From CALLPQ01 sp964479275 (GTDB lineage Bacteria; Pseudomonadota; Alphaproteobacteria; Caulobacterales; Parvularculaceae), in assembly GCA_964479275.1 (NCBI GenBank), contig CAYZLR010000010.1:1-58076 (forward strand): DNA of 58,076 nucleotides. The letters are read 5' to 3'. How positions within the stretch are numbered: position 1 is the first letter of the stretch; every line of letters starts with the position of its first letter. Of the stretch, positions 33,476 through 42,864 are shown one piece after another. The translations under genes were made by a program, and so were the position numbers. The notes under the pieces are model-generated. The model was not told the DNA's origin. It searched no databases and saw only the letters and a program-made list of their open reading frames with translations.

Positions 33476-35128
33476 TTAATGAACGTCGGCTTCCTCACCA
33501 TCGAAACGAGGGAGCTCGTTAAATTGGTGGAAGGGGGGGGGAGACGGTAATGTCCATTCCAGTGTTGTTGCCCCTTCGCCCCAAGGATTTGCGACGGCTT
33601 TTTTTCTGTAGATGAAGAAAGCATCAATCATTGCGATGAGAAATACAAACATGGCAACCAGCGTGATCCCATATCCGACGGAGGAAACCCAGTTCCATTT
33701 CGCAAAGGCAACATTGTAATCAATATAGCGACGCGGCATGCCTTGGAGGCCAAGAAAATGTTGCGGGAAGAAAATAACATTCACGCCGATAAACATCAGC
33801 CAGAAATGTAACTTGCCGAGCCATTCGCGATATTCAACACCATACATTTTGGAGAACCAGTAATACCAGCCGGCAAAAATCGCAAATACTGCGCCAAGGG
33901 AGAGCACATAATGAAAATGTGCGACCACGTAATATGTATCATGCATGTAATGGTCGATGCCGGCATTTGCCAAAAGAACGCCGGTAACGCCCCCAACTGT
34001 GAAGAGGAAAATAAACCCAATGGCCCAAAGCATTGGGGTTTTTAGCGTAATTGAGCCCCCCCACATCGTCGCTATCCATGAGAAGATTTTGATCCCAGTC
34101 GGCACCGCGATCACCATGGTTGCCATAACAAAGTAGGCTTTCATATTGACGGAAAGACCGACGGTGTACATGTGGTGTGCCCAGACGATAAATCCGACAA
34201 ATCCGATGCCGACCATCGCATAAGCCATGCCGAGATAGCCAAAAATTGGTTTTTTCGAAAAGGTCGAGATAATATGAGAGATTATGCCAAAGCCCGGCAG
34301 AATGAGAATGTAGACTTCTGGGTGGCCAAAGAACCAAAATAAATGTTGGTAAAGAATAGGATCACCGCCGCCGGTGGCATCAAAAAAGGATGTACCAAAA
34401 TTTCGATCGGTCAAGAGCATAGTGATTGCCCCAGCAAGTACCGGCAAAGAGAGCACCAACAAAAAGGCTGTTACCAAAACAGACCATGCAAAAAGCGGCA
34501 TTTTATGAAGGGTCATGCCCGGTGCCCGCATATTAAAAATGGTGGTGATGAAGTTAATCGCTCCTAGAATTGAGGAAGCCCCGGCAAGGTGAAGCGACAG
34601 GATCAGCAAATCCATCGCAGGGCCGGGAGATGAAGTCGAAAGCGGCGGATAAAGGACCCAACCACCCCCAAACCCAACTTGCCCGGAAAAGCCAGGGGCA
34701 AAGAGAGACAAAGTCATCAGAACGCCAGAGGCGCCATAAAGCCAGAACGAAATATTATTCATCCGCGGGAATGCCATATCAGGGGCGCCGATCATGATGG
34801 GAACAAACCAGTTCCCGAACCCGCCAATCAGTGCGGGCATCACCATGAAGAAAATCATGATCAAGCCATGATAGGTGATTAAAACATTGTAGAAATTTTT
34901 CGCAGATTCCAGATCATTAGCGAACATGGTCAAAACGGTAATGCCTGGTTCTGCGAGTTCAGCGCGCATTAAGCCTGACATACCGCCACCAATGATGCCC
35001 GCAAAGATTGCGAAGATCAGATAGAGCGTACCAATGTCTTTGTGATTTGTTGAGAACAACCACCGTGTCAGAAACGGAGGTTTATGATCGTGATGTTCAT
35101 CACTATGGGTGTGTGCTGTATCGGCCAT
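33476..35128 (-). CDS. ctaD: Cytochrome c oxidase subunit I
   Basis: Catalytic subunit (CoxA/CtaD) holding heme a and the heme a3-CuB site; reduces oxygen to water and pumps protons. 550 residues, twelve helices. Seen: the low-spin heme His in TYHGLIMIFFMVMPA, WFFGHPEVYILILPGFG (CuB His and the Tyr cross-link, K-channel), VWAHHMYTVG with the two CuB His, and HDTYYVVAHFHYVLS carrying the heme a3 and heme a His. The conserved D-channel segment is also present. A 9-G run on the plus strand (33533-33541) falls in the Pro-rich C-terminus. It follows coxB by 21 bases and is ended by the terminator at 33418. Confidence 0.98.
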   Translation of the reverse strand: MADTAHTHSDEHHDHKPPFLTRWLFSTNHKDIGTLYLIFAIFAGIIGGGMSGLMRAELAEPGITVLTMFANDLESAKNFYNVLITYHGLIMIFFMVMPALIGGFGNWFVPIMIGAPDMAFPRMNNISFWLYGASGVLMTLSLFAPGFSGQVGFGGGWVLYPPLSTSSPGPAMDLLILSLHLAGASSILGAINFITTIFNMRAPGMTLHKMPLFAWSVLVTAFLLVLSLPVLAGAITMLLTDRNFGTSFFDATGGGDPILYQHLFWFFGHPEVYILILPGFGIISHIISTFSKKPIFGYLGMAYAMVGIGFVGFIVWAHHMYTVGLSVNMKAYFVMATMVIAVPTGIKIFSWIATMWGGSITLKTPMLWAIGFIFLFTVGGVTGVLLANAGIDHYMHDTYYVVAHFHYVLSLGAVFAIFAGWYYWFSKMYGVEYREWLGKLHFWLMFIGVNVIFFPQHFLGLQGMPRRYIDYNVAFAKWNWVSSVGYGITLVAMFVFLIAMIDAFFIYRKKAVANPWGEGATTLEWTLPSPPPFHQFNELPRFDGEEADVH

Positions 35129-35149
35129 AATAAAAAAACTCTTCTCTGA

Positions 35150-36325
35150 TTAATGGGTTGTTGGGGTTGCGTCTGCAACTCTAATAAGATTTGGCGCGAA
35201 CATGGGGTCCATGCCGGCAAGTGCGCGTTGCTGATCGACCCATGCTTCAAATTCAGGGCGCGTCACAATTTTAACGGCGATCGGCATAAATGAATGATCT
35301 TTACCGCAAATCTCTGAGCACTGACCATAATACATGCCCGTACGATCTGCCTTGAACCATGTTTCATTGTTACGGCCAGGAACAGCATCAATCTTGACGG
35401 TAAAAGCTGGCATGGCCCAAGCGTGGATCACATCGGCGGCTGTCGTAATCAAGCGTATTGTTTCACCAACGGGGAGGACAACATGATTATCGGTTTCAAA
35501 GAGATACAGCTCGGGAGTAGTCTCCTCTTTGGCTGTCATTAGAGCGTTGAATTCAAAATCGCCAAATTCAGGATAGTTATACTGCCATAACCACTGTCGC
35601 CCTGTTGCCTTCAGGGTGACAGTCGGGGCAAGGGCAATTTCACCCGCGCTAGCATTAACCAGCATATCAAGTATTGAATCGGCACCTACTCTTGTGCGCC
35701 CGCCACGAATGATAACTCGTTCTCCTGAGCTTGCAGGTTGATTGAGTTTGACTTGCAGCGTTTCCTTGCCAAAGCCTGTAACTGTATAATCTTTTTTATA
35801 TTTTAATTTACGCTGTGATTCTGCATTGGCAATGACAACATCCAGATGATGCTTCTTGGTGACCATGCGACGAGGATTAAAATCATTTGCGAATACAAAT
35901 TCTGATTGCCCATTTGCCGCTTGTGCTATCACCTGCTTACCATCAGGGATGACGTCTTCTTTGAATAAGAGTTCAAAGGAGAACAACGAAATGAAAAGCA
36001 AGATCAAAATGGGGATGATGGTCCAAACCACTTCGAGTAATGTATTGTGGCTAAAACGGTTGGGAACCGGATTTGCTTTTGCGCTGAATTTTGTCACAAC
36101 GAACAATAGCAGCGCCAATACAAAAACACTGATCACAACCATAATGGGCATTAAAATCCAATTATGGAAGAGGTGAACTTCCGTGGCGATTGGGGAGCTG
36201 GCTTCGAGCAATGTATATCCCCCTTTTTCAGGGAGTGCGCTCGCGGCTTGCATCATTCCTGCAAGGCTGGTCAATCCAGAGATGACGGCACCGGTAATTA
36301 ATGATTTGGCGATGATATTTTTCAT
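35150..36325 (-). CDS. ctaC: Cytochrome c oxidase subunit II with an inserted domain
   Basis: Subunit II (CoxB/CtaC), which receives electrons from cytochrome c at the binuclear CuA centre. Signal-like N-terminus, two membrane helices (~55-80 and ~97-120), then a periplasmic cupredoxin domain. The CuA ligands are all present: His301 (DVIHAWAMP), Cys336, Glu338 and Cys340 in GQCSEICGKDHSFMP, His344 and Met347. ATGRQWLWQYNYPEFG is the electron-entry aromatic patch. At 391 residues it is about 100 longer than usual; the excess (residues ~129-233) lies between helix 2 and the cupredoxin domain. First gene of the coxB-coxA pair, divergent from tldD. Confidence 0.95.
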   Translation of the reverse strand: MKNIIAKSLITGAVISGLTSLAGMMQAASALPEKGGYTLLEASSPIATEVHLFHNWILMPIMVVISVFVLALLLFVVTKFSAKANPVPNRFSHNTLLEVVWTIIPILILLFISLFSFELLFKEDVIPDGKQVIAQAANGQSEFVFANDFNPRRMVTKKHHLDVVIANAESQRKLKYKKDYTVTGFGKETLQVKLNQPASSGERVIIRGGRTRVGADSILDMLVNASAGEIALAPTVTLKATGRQWLWQYNYPEFGDFEFNALMTAKEETTPELYLFETDNHVVLPVGETIRLITTAADVIHAWAMPAFTVKIDAVPGRNNETWFKADRTGMYYGQCSEICGKDHSFMPIAVKIVTRPEFEAWVDQQRALAGMDPMFAPNLIRVADATPTTH

Positions 36326-36567
36326 AAAATCCTGCGTCTCTTCATTTTTTGTATTCTGCGCACAATCGAACTCAATGTTCCGTGTCTTATTCTGGCGTTC
36401 TTATTGGCATTTATAACCCATGGGGACAAGGATTAGTCGCGGAAAAAAAGTCGCACTAATCTGCATTTCTTTTACTTTTCAGGTGCTTTTCAAAAACAGA
36501 AAAAATACTCTCCCATATTCGCGATTATGGCTTGCCGAGAAAGAGGGAAGGCCTTACCTCTAAAGTC

Positions 36568-37986
36568 ATGACGAAATCACTCTTTTTTTCCCGAACCGAC
36601 CTTGATCTCTCCCGCACGCAATCGATCGTAGATGATGCGCTTAGGGGGGCTGAAGATGGCGAGCTTTACTTGGAATACGCCCAGTCAGAAGCCTTTTTTT
36701 TTGATGATAATCGTTTAAAAACAGCTAACTATGATGTGAGTCAAGGTTTTGGCCTGCGTACAGTTTGCGGCGAGACTAGCGGTTATGCCCATGCCTCTGA
36801 TTTATCAGAAGATGCGTTAAAACGTGCTGCTGCCGCTGTACAGTCCATCAAATCGGGTAAGGATATGGTCTACGGTGCTGGACCCGCACGCACGAATGCC
36901 AAACTTTATCCCGATGACAACCCCTTGGAGGGGGGTAGCTTTGGGCAAAAGACCAAATTACTCGAATCGATTAATGACTATGCGCGTTCTAAAGATGAGC
37001 GTGTGCGGCAAGTTTCGTGTTCGCTCACCGGAGAATGGTCAGCAATAGAGATTATGCGGCCTGGCGGGGAAGTGGTTCGTGATTTCAGGCCATTAGTCCG
37101 GTTAAATGTGTCAATCACTGCAGGTCAGGGGGATCGTCAGGAAACTGGCTCACATGGAACTGGCGGTCGCGAGTCATATAGCCGCTTTATCGACCCGATG
37201 GCATGGCAAGGTCAGGTTGATGAGGCTTTGCGCCAGGCCTTGATTAATTTAGAGGCAGAGCCCGCTCCTGCGGGGGAAATGGAAGTTGTTCTCGGCCCCG
37301 GTTGGACGGGTGTTTTGCTGCATGAAGCGGTGGGGCATGGCTTGGAGGGGGATTTCAATCGCAAGGAAACTTCTGCGTTTTCAGGTCGGATTGGAGAACA
37401 GGTAGCCGCGCCGGGAGTCACTGTCATTGATGATGGGACTCTTTCGGGGCGTAGGGGTTCAATAACCGTTGATGATGAAGGCACGCCTTCCGCACGTAAT
37501 GTATTGATCGAGGATGGTATCTTGAAAGGGTATATGCAAGATCGCATGAATGCGCGCCTGATGGGCGTCGCAGCGACCGGCAATGGTCGCAGAGAGTCCT
37601 ATGCGCATCAGCCTATGCCGAGAATGACCAATACTTTTATGCTCAGCGGCGACCGGGAACCCGAAGAAATTTTAGCCACTGTTAAAGATGGTATTTACGC
37701 GGTGAATTTTTCTGGAGGTCAAGTGGATATCACTTCCGGTAAATTTGTATTTAATTGTACCGAAGCCTACCGAGTGCAAGGCGGGAAAGTAGGCGCGCCA
37801 TTAAAGAATGTGGCGCTCATCGGCGACGGGCCGACCGCGATGACGCGTGTGTCCATGATTGGGAATGATTTTGCACTGGATCCAGGGATCGGCGTCTGCG
37901 GTAAAGCCGGTCAAGGTGTACCTGTTGGTGTCGGGCAACCCACCATTAAAGTCGATGCCTTAACAGTAGGTGGCGCAGGAGTTTAA
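36568..37986 (+). CDS. tldD: Metalloprotease TldD
   Basis: Zinc metalloprotease subunit of the TldD/PmbA (TldE) family, involved in processing modified peptides and in antitoxin degradation in other bacteria. The active-site HEAVGH is at residues 252-257 (LLHEAVGHGLEGDF). Other family blocks: GFGLRTV near the start, IDPMAWQ, SFSG-like SAFSGRIGEQVA, PRMTNTFML and GQVDITSGKFVFNCTEAY. ATG 36568 gives 472 residues, the usual length; the frame extends upstream to a TTG at 36532 with no ribosome-binding site. Its divergent place beside coxB is common in alphaproteobacteria. The TldE partner is not in the window. Confidence 0.96.
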   Translation: MTKSLFFSRTDLDLSRTQSIVDDALRGAEDGELYLEYAQSEAFFFDDNRLKTANYDVSQGFGLRTVCGETSGYAHASDLSEDALKRAAAAVQSIKSGKDMVYGAGPARTNAKLYPDDNPLEGGSFGQKTKLLESINDYARSKDERVRQVSCSLTGEWSAIEIMRPGGEVVRDFRPLVRLNVSITAGQGDRQETGSHGTGGRESYSRFIDPMAWQGQVDEALRQALINLEAEPAPAGEMEVVLGPGWTGVLLHEAVGHGLEGDFNRKETSAFSGRIGEQVAAPGVTVIDDGTLSGRRGSITVDDEGTPSARNVLIEDGILKGYMQDRMNARLMGVAATGNGRRESYAHQPMPRMTNTFMLSGDREPEEILATVKDGIYAVNFSGGQVDITSGKFVFNCTEAYRVQGGKVGAPLKNVALIGDGPTAMTRVSMIGNDFALDPGIGVCGKAGQGVPVGVGQPTIKVDALTVGGAGV

Positions 37987-38264
37987 AACGGTTCAAGAAT
38001 AAGATTGAGCTGTTTGCCTCTAAGAATTGTTGACTTACAAAGAAACTAAGTTTGCTAGTTGGGTATATGTGAGCGTACCGTCCAAGCCTTAATTCTACCG
38101 AACAACTTTTCTCGAAAATAACGCAGGCCATGCGAACCGACATACAATGAACCGCCGATAGTGTTACAGATGAAATCATAAAACTCATCGAGGCAATCGA
38201 GTTACAAAAGTGGTTACACTATGTATGAAACACAGGATACGGTTCTATCAAAACTTGGAATGCT

Positions 38265-40202
38265 CTATCCATTTAATAGCCTTGCCCGGTTCAGGTGGAT
38301 AGAGGTGATATTGCCTTGATTGTTATCTTTGCGCTCAAAAATCAGAGTGCCATTGTGCATATGGATCATTTTTGCAGCAATAGACAGGCCCATACCATGC
38401 TCCTCGATAATCATATCTAGAAATCCGATTTTCTCGAGGGCGAGTAATGAGGTGACATGCTCAATGATTGCAGGATTAATCTCAAGGCCATGATCGTATA
38501 CCGAGATGTTAATCCCTCGGGAATTATTCATCACTTTTATTGTAATGCTACTATTGGCCGGAGAGTAACTGATTGCGTTTAGGCCTATCTCATATAAAGC
38601 CTTTCTAAGCATTGTCGCATTACCAAAAACTTCCAACCCACTCAGGGTTGGGAAAATCAAATTAATAGACTTGCTTTTTGCCTGGTGATTAAGGGCGTGT
38701 ACGGTTTCGCGCACTAAATCATCAAGAGAAACAATCATATTGGTGTTTTCGTTGATCTTGGTTTCCATGGTCACCAAATAAGGAATATTTTCCGCTAAGT
38801 GCTGCAATGACTTAGACTCGATGAGGGCAAAATTTCTATTTTCTCTCGTGAATTGCTGTGCGGCATGGGAAATTTTTTGCGCGGAATAATGAATTCTGGT
38901 GCTGATGTTGGTGATCAATTTACCCTGAGCCGAAACTTGTTTTTCATAATGGGTTTTCTCGGTGTTAAGATTGGAAATTTCTTCATGAAGAATTTTCGTG
39001 CGAAATAAGACTTTGCGCTCAAGTGTTGTTTGAAAGGTTTTTTGTTTTTCTTTGAAGGTGGCAGATTGTGTTATATCAACAGCCCAACCACGATAACCCG
39101 TAAGCTCGTTTTCTTGATTGTATAGTGCGCGTACAGAAAAAGTGTAAACCTTAAAGGGGCGCTCCAGGCAGGTTTCATTTTGAGGGGCAGCCTGCAAATT
39201 TTTATACCCTTCAGGATAAAACTTAACTTCTAAGTTATTAAAAGAAGCTTGGCTGGCTATTTTTTCTTCAAGTGATTGCCAATCTTTTTCATCTAAATGC
39301 TGTTCAAATGCCTTAAGGGGTTGCGACGTCTTAGGCGTAATTAACCTGTTGGCAGGTATGTTGGTGAGGCTTTCAAAATTGGGCGTTAAAAAAGATAAAT
39401 GATGATGTTCATCGCTTTCCCAGCCCCAGCTGCGCGATTGCTGAAGAAAATCGCTATGACGGTCTTGAAGAATTTTTATCGTTTGATTTTGCGCTTCATA
39501 AGCGTTTTCCATTTTTGAAAATTTAATTTGTATGCTGGTGTATGCATAGACAACGCCAATGCTTGCGGTGATGTATAAGAGTGCAAGGGTGATAAAATAA
39601 GGATCACCGGTGCTGGTCAGCATGACTGTCAGGGGGAGGAAAAATAAAGTAAATGTGGCAATGATATGCGAGAACGATATTCGCCCGATGGCGCATAAAC
39701 TTGTCGCGCTAAGAGTTATCCATATTGTCAAACTGGATAATATCTGTGTGCCCCCAAAGTGCAGCAATAGGCCTGCCGTGATGCCGCAATATGTTGCCAG
39801 TATAAAGATGAGGAGAGAGAGTTGACCATTCAGGCTATCTGAAAACAACGTCACTCGAGAATTGATTGCATGACGGTTGAATAGAAGGAAGGCCATGTAG
39901 GTTGATAGGATAATCGGCGGTGCTAAAATAAAACTTGTAGATTCGAGCCTAAGGGCAATGGCCGATAGAGCCATCAACAGACTTGATAGAGCGGGAATCA
40001 CAAATCCAGTTGCATATTGCTTATGAACCCAAGTTTGGTCGGTGAGGGTGTTCACAGTGGGTGCGCATAAATGTGGTAAATGAGATTGATGGGGCGCGCC
40101 TATATCTTGATCCGCTGTTCCGGGATCACTCCAGGCGTTCATAGCGTCTGCTTGGGTTGAATTCACTTTTATCGTTCCCCGGTTTTCTGGTGCGTCCTGC
40201 AT
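38265..40202 (-). CDS. Histidine-kinase-like membrane protein with a degenerate catalytic core
   Basis: 645 residues: polar N-terminus, about six to eight membrane helices from ~65-225, a PAS-like domain (~265-380; ends in YRGWAVDITQSATFKEKQ), a coiled coil (~385-430) and an ATPase-like domain to the end. Where kinases have S-H-E-(L/I)-R, this protein reads NISTRIHYSAQ: the phospho-acceptor His is replaced by Thr435. G1 is DHGLEI rather than DxGxG, while the N-box (LYEIGLNAISYSP) and G2 (EEHGMGLSIAAKM) persist. It may still bind ATP but probably cannot autophosphorylate by the standard route. No response regulator lies beside it. Monocistronic. An alternative is a regulator of another kinase by heterodimerisation. 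Confidence 0.8.
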   Translation of the reverse strand: MQDAPENRGTIKVNSTQADAMNAWSDPGTADQDIGAPHQSHLPHLCAPTVNTLTDQTWVHKQYATGFVIPALSSLLMALSAIALRLESTSFILAPPIILSTYMAFLLFNRHAINSRVTLFSDSLNGQLSLLIFILATYCGITAGLLLHFGGTQILSSLTIWITLSATSLCAIGRISFSHIIATFTLFFLPLTVMLTSTGDPYFITLALLYITASIGVVYAYTSIQIKFSKMENAYEAQNQTIKILQDRHSDFLQQSRSWGWESDEHHHLSFLTPNFESLTNIPANRLITPKTSQPLKAFEQHLDEKDWQSLEEKIASQASFNNLEVKFYPEGYKNLQAAPQNETCLERPFKVYTFSVRALYNQENELTGYRGWAVDITQSATFKEKQKTFQTTLERKVLFRTKILHEEISNLNTEKTHYEKQVSAQGKLITNISTRIHYSAQKISHAAQQFTRENRNFALIESKSLQHLAENIPYLVTMETKINENTNMIVSLDDLVRETVHALNHQAKSKSINLIFPTLSGLEVFGNATMLRKALYEIGLNAISYSPANSSITIKVMNNSRGINISVYDHGLEINPAIIEHVTSLLALEKIGFLDMIIEEHGMGLSIAAKMIHMHNGTLIFERKDNNQGNITSIHLNRARLLNG

Positions 40203-40387
40203 TTGGATGGAGCAGAATGCGAGCTCCAGGCTTTAGTGTCTACACGTTTCTAACGCGAATAATCATTGGTATTTATCCGCAAAACCCGTTTGTGTCGCCG
40301 GACCTCATCTTAAATGATATACTGAGCGTGCAAGATTTTTGCCAAAGGGGGACACTATAAACGCGGGAAATGCGTGCTTTTCATAAA

Positions 40388-40413
40388 AAAACCCGCCAAT
40401 CTAGGCGGGTTTT
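40388..40413. terminator. Intrinsic terminator after the POT transporter
   Basis: A perfect 10-bp stem, AAAACCCGCC (40388-40397) and GGCGGGTTTT (40404-40413), with loop AATCTA. Twenty-two bases beyond the stop codon of the minus-strand transporter; the A-run on the left becomes its U-tract. It could also act on the plus strand. Confidence 0.9.
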
Positions 40414-40434
40414 AGTCTTCGTGATTTGGATCGG

Positions 40435-42234
40435 TTAATCAGCGCCATGCATCATTTTCTTGATGATGGGGGAGATGATTAACATCACCACGGCGATTCC
40501 CATCGCGACATAAGCGACATTTGTGTACACCGTTACATAAGTGGCTTTCGCTGTAGCGACATCAGTGAGTTGACCACCGAGTGTTTCTGCGCCCGTGCTG
40601 GCCGCGATGACACCAGCGAGATAATTAGATAATCCTGAATACAGGAACCATGCCCCCATAGTTAAACCAACCATGCGAGCAGGGGCTAATTTTGTCACTG
40701 ATGATAAACCAACCGGCGATACGAGTAATTCACCCATTGTATGAATCCAGTAGATCAGGAATATAAAGCCAACAGCTGTTAACCCTGAAGAGCCGGATGC
40801 TTTAATCCCTGCGACGAGAGACAAAAACCCAAGCCCCGCCAGGAAAACACCAATTGCAAACTTCACGGGCGCTGATGGGTTGAGGCGTTTCTTGGCCAAT
40901 GCAAGCCATAGCCAAGCAATGATTGGTGCAAAAATCACAATATAGCCCGCATTTAGTCCTTGAAATACGGGTGTTGGGACTGTCCAGCCAAAAATATCAC
41001 GGTCAACCAGACGGGCCGTAAACAGAGTTAGTGAAGATCCAGCTTGTTCGAAAAGCGCCCAGAACGGAATTTGAGCCACAACAAAATAAGTGGCAGCGAG
41101 CATACGATCGCGTTCAACGCCTTTGAGTCTGGTGACAGAGTACACGATGAAACCAATAAATGTCACAATACCTAATCCAGCAAGTACACCGTTACGAATG
41201 GCTTTCATGTCAACGCTGCCAAGGTCTACGGTTGCAGTATAGATCAATGCAATTGCTAAAATTACGATGCCCACACCGGCAAGGTAACACATTGTTTCGA
41301 CATTAAATGGGCCAAATGCCTTTTCTTTCAGCTTAGCTGGATCTGGTGGCTCCGCTGCGCCGTCGAGGAATTTTTGCCCCCACATAAAGACAATGAGGCC
41401 AGCAACCATGCCGATCCCAGCCAGTCCAAATCCCCAGTTCCAGCCATATTTGATTCCAATGATCCCAATTGTCAGGGAGGACAGAAGTGAACCAAGATTA
41501 ATGCCCATGTAAAAAATTGAAAACCCTGAGTCTCGTCTTACATCACCAACATCGTAGAGAGCCCCAACAATTGTCGAGATATTGGCTTTGAGAAAACCAA
41601 CACCGGCAATTATCAAGCCTAATGCGAGATAGAGAATCCAGACAAAGAGTTCTTGTTTCTCGATACGGGTTTGATAATCGGAAACGGGAATATTATCAGG
41701 TAAGCCAACTGTGGCTGGGTTCGCAACTTGGAGGAATTTTCCGTCATCGCTGAATGTTATGCGCGATTGCCCTTCAGCAGATTTAATAATTTGTGGCGCA
41801 TCGCCGCCGCGGCCATCCAGGGTGATCACGTAATCTGTGCCTTGGTAAGTAAGGTACTCTGTTGAGCCCGCCCCCTCAAAGGCCATGGTGCCATGGCCGA
41901 GCACCAGAAGAATAGCGCCATAAGTCACAGCTTTTCTCTGGCCGAGATATTTATCAGCCAGCGATCCGCCAATAATTGTCATCACATAGACCAAGGCTGT
42001 GTAGACCCCATACATGACTGAGGAGGTTTCATCGGAAAAAAGAAAATGCTGGGTGAGATATAAGACTAATAAGCCGCGCATCCCGTAATAGGAAAAGCGC
42101 TCCCACATTTCTGTGAAAAATAGAACATATAAGCCCCTCGGGTGGCCGAGAAATGTCTTGCTGTCTTTTATAGTATTTTCGCTCTGGGTTACCAAATTAA
42201 CCTCCATACTAGAATCTGCTCGGGTTAATATCAT
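40435..42234 (-). CDS. POT family proton-dependent peptide transporter
   Basis: Inner-membrane symporter of the PTR2/POT family taking up di- and tripeptides with protons. 599 residues with about 14 helices. Family marks: ExxER-type FFTEMWERFSYYGMRGLL near residue 40, GGSLADKYLGQRKAV, FLKANIS, and the PTR2 signature FYMGINLGSLLSSLTIGI. The standard length is ~500; the surplus includes ~80 residues (118-196) in the loop after the third helix, predicted periplasmic and beta-rich. Start ATG 42234 has a weak AGAAG; an ATG at 42207 is possible. Divergent from the HIT gene. Confidence 0.94.
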   Translation of the reverse strand: MILTRADSSMEVNLVTQSENTIKDSKTFLGHPRGLYVLFFTEMWERFSYYGMRGLLVLYLTQHFLFSDETSSVMYGVYTALVYVMTIIGGSLADKYLGQRKAVTYGAILLVLGHGTMAFEGAGSTEYLTYQGTDYVITLDGRGGDAPQIIKSAEGQSRITFSDDGKFLQVANPATVGLPDNIPVSDYQTRIEKQELFVWILYLALGLIIAGVGFLKANISTIVGALYDVGDVRRDSGFSIFYMGINLGSLLSSLTIGIIGIKYGWNWGFGLAGIGMVAGLIVFMWGQKFLDGAAEPPDPAKLKEKAFGPFNVETMCYLAGVGIVILAIALIYTATVDLGSVDMKAIRNGVLAGLGIVTFIGFIVYSVTRLKGVERDRMLAATYFVVAQIPFWALFEQAGSSLTLFTARLVDRDIFGWTVPTPVFQGLNAGYIVIFAPIIAWLWLALAKKRLNPSAPVKFAIGVFLAGLGFLSLVAGIKASGSSGLTAVGFIFLIYWIHTMGELLVSPVGLSSVTKLAPARMVGLTMGAWFLYSGLSNYLAGVIAASTGAETLGGQLTDVATAKATYVTVYTNVAYVAMGIAVVMLIISPIIKKMMHGAD

Positions 42235-42429
42235 GGACTTCTAATATGAATGCCCACGGATCCCGATTTTTGGCCTCCGCTTTTCCTTCGTGATTAAAAA
42301 TCAAGTGCGGTGGGTTTTTTGAACCCTGATTTAGGCAAAGTTTTACCCGAAAAGCTAGTCATTTATCGCAGTAATTCGGGTATAAGTGAAAATCTCATAA
42401 ATTTTTCAGTTTGATAAGGAAAATCACCA

Positions 42430-42864
42430 ATGGCTACAGATTTCACTCTCGACCCGACACTGTCCAGCGATACGCACGCTATTGGCGAATTGGATTTGTG
42501 CAGTCTGGTTTTAATGAATGATGCTCGGTTTTTGTGGGCGATCCTCGTGCCAAGAATTGCGGGTGTTAGTGAGCTCTATGAACTCTCCAGGGGGGACCGG
42601 TCCTTATTGATGGAAGAAATTGTACAAGTGAGTGAAGCGGTGGAGACTCAGTCGGGGTGCAAGAAAATCAATGTTGCTACTTTTGGCAATCAGGTCCGTC
42701 AGCTCCATGTTCATGTCATGGCCCGGCACGAAGATGATGAGGCCTGGCCGAGCCCTGTTTGGGGCGTTGGCACCGCGCAAGCCTATGAGTTGGACAAAGC
42801 GCAAAGTTTGATCACGTCGCTTGCTCGTGCATTATCTATTCAGCCGCGCCTGAATGTCGTCTAA
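42430..42864 (+). CDS. HIT family protein
   Basis: Histidine-triad nucleotide-binding protein, 144 residues; HIT enzymes hydrolyse or transfer nucleotide phosphoramidates and dinucleotides. This subgroup has no settled substrate. Visible are FLWAILVPR in the first strand pair, a helix SLLMEEIVQVSEAVE, and the triad region QLHVHVMARHEDD followed by WPSPVWG, typical of the subgroup. The motif is H-x-H-x-x, with the third His not in the strict position. AAGGAAAA precedes ATG 42430. The stop overlaps the convergent GST gene by four bases. Confidence 0.9.
   Translation: MATDFTLDPTLSSDTHAIGELDLCSLVLMNDARFLWAILVPRIAGVSELYELSRGDRSLLMEEIVQVSEAVETQSGCKKINVATFGNQVRQLHVHVMARHEDDEAWPSPVWGVGTAQAYELDKAQSLITSLARALSIQPRLNVV

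Noticed and set aside
33533..33541. 9-G run in the 3' end of coxA (and an 8-G run in cvpA at 9153-9160) as phase-variation tracts
   Set aside because: Both fall near the C-termini and encode Pro runs in intact frames; slippage would alter only the tail, and essential oxidase phase variation is unlikely. A sequencing-length error is as likely.
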